Source of the DNA: an uncultured beta proteobacterium
GTDB lineage: Bacteria; Pseudomonadota; Gammaproteobacteria; Burkholderiales; Burkholderiaceae_C
Direction of reading: 5' to 3'
Length of the DNA: 7,417 bases
Assembly: GCA_903920405.1 (NCBI GenBank)
Contig: CAIXMC010000180.1
Coordinates: forward strand, 1 to 7,417
Position numbers and translations under genes: made by a program. Below the pieces are notes generated by a model. The model was not told the origin of the DNA. It saw nothing but the letters and a program-made list of their open reading frames with translations, and ran no database searches. Each line of letters opens with the position of its first letter. Within the stretch, counting starts at the first letter, position 1. Shown here one piece after another: positions 6,694-7,417 of the stretch.

Positions 6694-6696
6694 TTA

Positions 6697-6866
6697 CATG
6701 ATAAATACGACAACACGTTGCCAATTTAGCGAGCAAGAAACCTGAGCGCTTGGGTCTCTTGCTCTTGTGTGTCGAGGGTGTACTTTCATCATGACTTTAT
6801 TGATGGTCATTTTGCCCTCTAGCCCTTACCCATCATGCGTAGTGCGCTATCAAAACAATACTAACA
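6697..6866. other. Intergenic stretch between pnp and the MITE
   Basis: No convincing gene is visible in these 170 bases on either strand. The stretch contains the hairpin at 6731-6764. It presumably also held the upstream region of the AbrB-like gene before the MITE inserted. I found no clear promoter hexamer pair for that gene. Confidence 0.5.
6731..6764 (-). terminator. Candidate stem-loop downstream of pnp
   Basis: GAGCAAGA (6731-6738) pairs with TCTTGCTC (6757-6764). After one mismatch the stem continues with ACC/GGT (6740-6742 and 6753-6755) and closes on a short loop containing AGCGCT. It lies about 100 bases after the pnp stop. The minus-strand transcript continues GCTAAATTGG, with no U-run, so intrinsic termination is doubtful. 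It may be an mRNA 3'-end stabiliser. Confidence 0.35.
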
Positions 6867-7417
6867 TCAAGTCCGATTTTCAGGACTCACAGGTGCAGGA
6901 CGGTCAATCAAAACCTTCATTGACAGCTTCACACGGCCTTTTTCATCGGTTTCCATGACCTTGACCTTGATGATTTGACCTTCTTTCAAATAGTCGCTCA
7001 CCCTTTCCACGCGCTCATTGGCGATCTGGCTGATGTGCAGCAAACCATCTTTGCCTGGCATCAGATTGACCAAAGCACCAAAATCCAGAATTTTTGTCAC
7101 AGTACCTTCATAGACCTTGCCAATTTCCAGTTCAGCGGTCATTTGCTCAATGCGCCGTTTGGCTTCTTCAGCTTTAGCCGGATCCGCTGAGGCAATGGTG
7201 ATGGTGCCGTCATCTTCAATGTTGATTTGCGTGCCGGTTTCTTCAGTCAATGCGCGAATTAGGGCGCCGCCTTTGCCTATCACATCCCGAATTTTGTCAG
7301 GGTTAATTTTCATGGTGAACAAGCGAGGGGCAAAATTGGATACCTCGGTATTAGCCTGTCCCATCGCCTCTTGCATCTTGCCCAGAATGTGCATCCGCGC
7401 TTCCTTGGCCTGCGCCA
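6867..7417 (-). CDS. pnp: Polynucleotide phosphorylase, C-terminal part (5' end outside window)
   Basis: About 182 C-terminal residues of PNPase are present. The enzyme degrades RNA 3'-5' using phosphate to release nucleoside diphosphates, acts in the cytoplasm and is commonly part of the degradosome. The fragment begins with the family stretch [13 protein letters not shown]. The KH domain follows (fragment residues 33-93), with [18 protein letters not shown] carrying the GxxG loop. The S1 domain spans about 97-168, with [18 protein letters not shown] and [16 protein letters not shown], ending [11 protein letters not shown] short tail, [13 protein letters not shown], ends at TGA 6869-6867. 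The catalytic RNase PH-like cores lie beyond the right edge. The KH and S1 domains look intact, so the gene is probably functional. Confidence 0.97.
   Translation of the reverse strand, partial: AQAKEARMHILGKMQEAMGQANTEVSNFAPRLFTMKINPDKIRDVIGKGGALIRALTEETGTQINIEDDGTITIASADPAKAEEAKRRIEQMTAELEIGKVYEGTVTKILDFGALVNLMPGKDGLLHISQIANERVERVSDYLKEGQIIKVKVMETDEKGRVKLSMKVLIDRPAPVSPENRT

Noticed and set aside
6694..6810. 38-codon minus-strand frame (ATG 6810 to TAA 6694) with a GAGGG-like site upstream, ending at the MITE target repeat
   Set aside because: It has no recognisable domain, overlaps the hairpin at 6731-6764, and its composition looks random. The stop position is probably coincidence.

Overview
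The window suggests a betaproteobacterium, most likely of the order Burkholderiales (Comamonadaceae-like). This rests on the protein flavour of the PNPase and Hyf-like genes and on the dRS3-like GTCATTCCCGCGAAGGCGGG repeat, not on a search. All recognised genes lie on the minus strand, so transcription runs from high to low coordinates.

Right end (6867-7417): the C-terminal part of polynucleotide phosphorylase (pnp), with complete KH and S1 RNA-binding domains. Below it lies about 790 bp of accessory-looking DNA (6075-6866). This holds a candidate hairpin after pnp, a 159-bp MITE-like near-perfect palindrome (6535-6693), a 46-codon AbrB/MazE-type antitoxin gene or remnant (6383-6523) and a nested palindrome built around two inverted dRS3-like units (6252-6383). 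The antitoxin gene is squeezed exactly between the two repeats: the MITE has landed at its ribosome binding site, and its stop codon lies on the edge of the nested palindrome. No toxin gene is visible.

Main block (1-6074): a tightly coupled operon encoding a membrane complex related to hydrogenase-4, formate hydrogenlyase and complex I. The order is hyfB-like (NuoL/M-type antiporter subunit), hyfC-like (NuoH-type), hyfE-like (NuoK-related), hyfF-like (second antiporter-type subunit) and hyfG-like (fused 30/49-kDa large subunit, cut by the window edge). Every junction is a 1-base or 4-base start/stop overlap. No hyfA (ferredoxin-like) or hyfD (third antiporter) gene lies between the genes seen.

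The most interesting point is that the HyfG-like subunit lacks both cysteines of the N-proximal Ni-binding motif: the expected RxCGxC reads RVSGDT. The complex is therefore probably not a hydrogenase. It fits the 'energy-converting hydrogenase related' (Ehr) complexes, whose electron donor, acceptor and pumped ion are unknown. The small subunit (HyfI-like) and the second cysteine motif of HyfG should lie just beyond the left edge.
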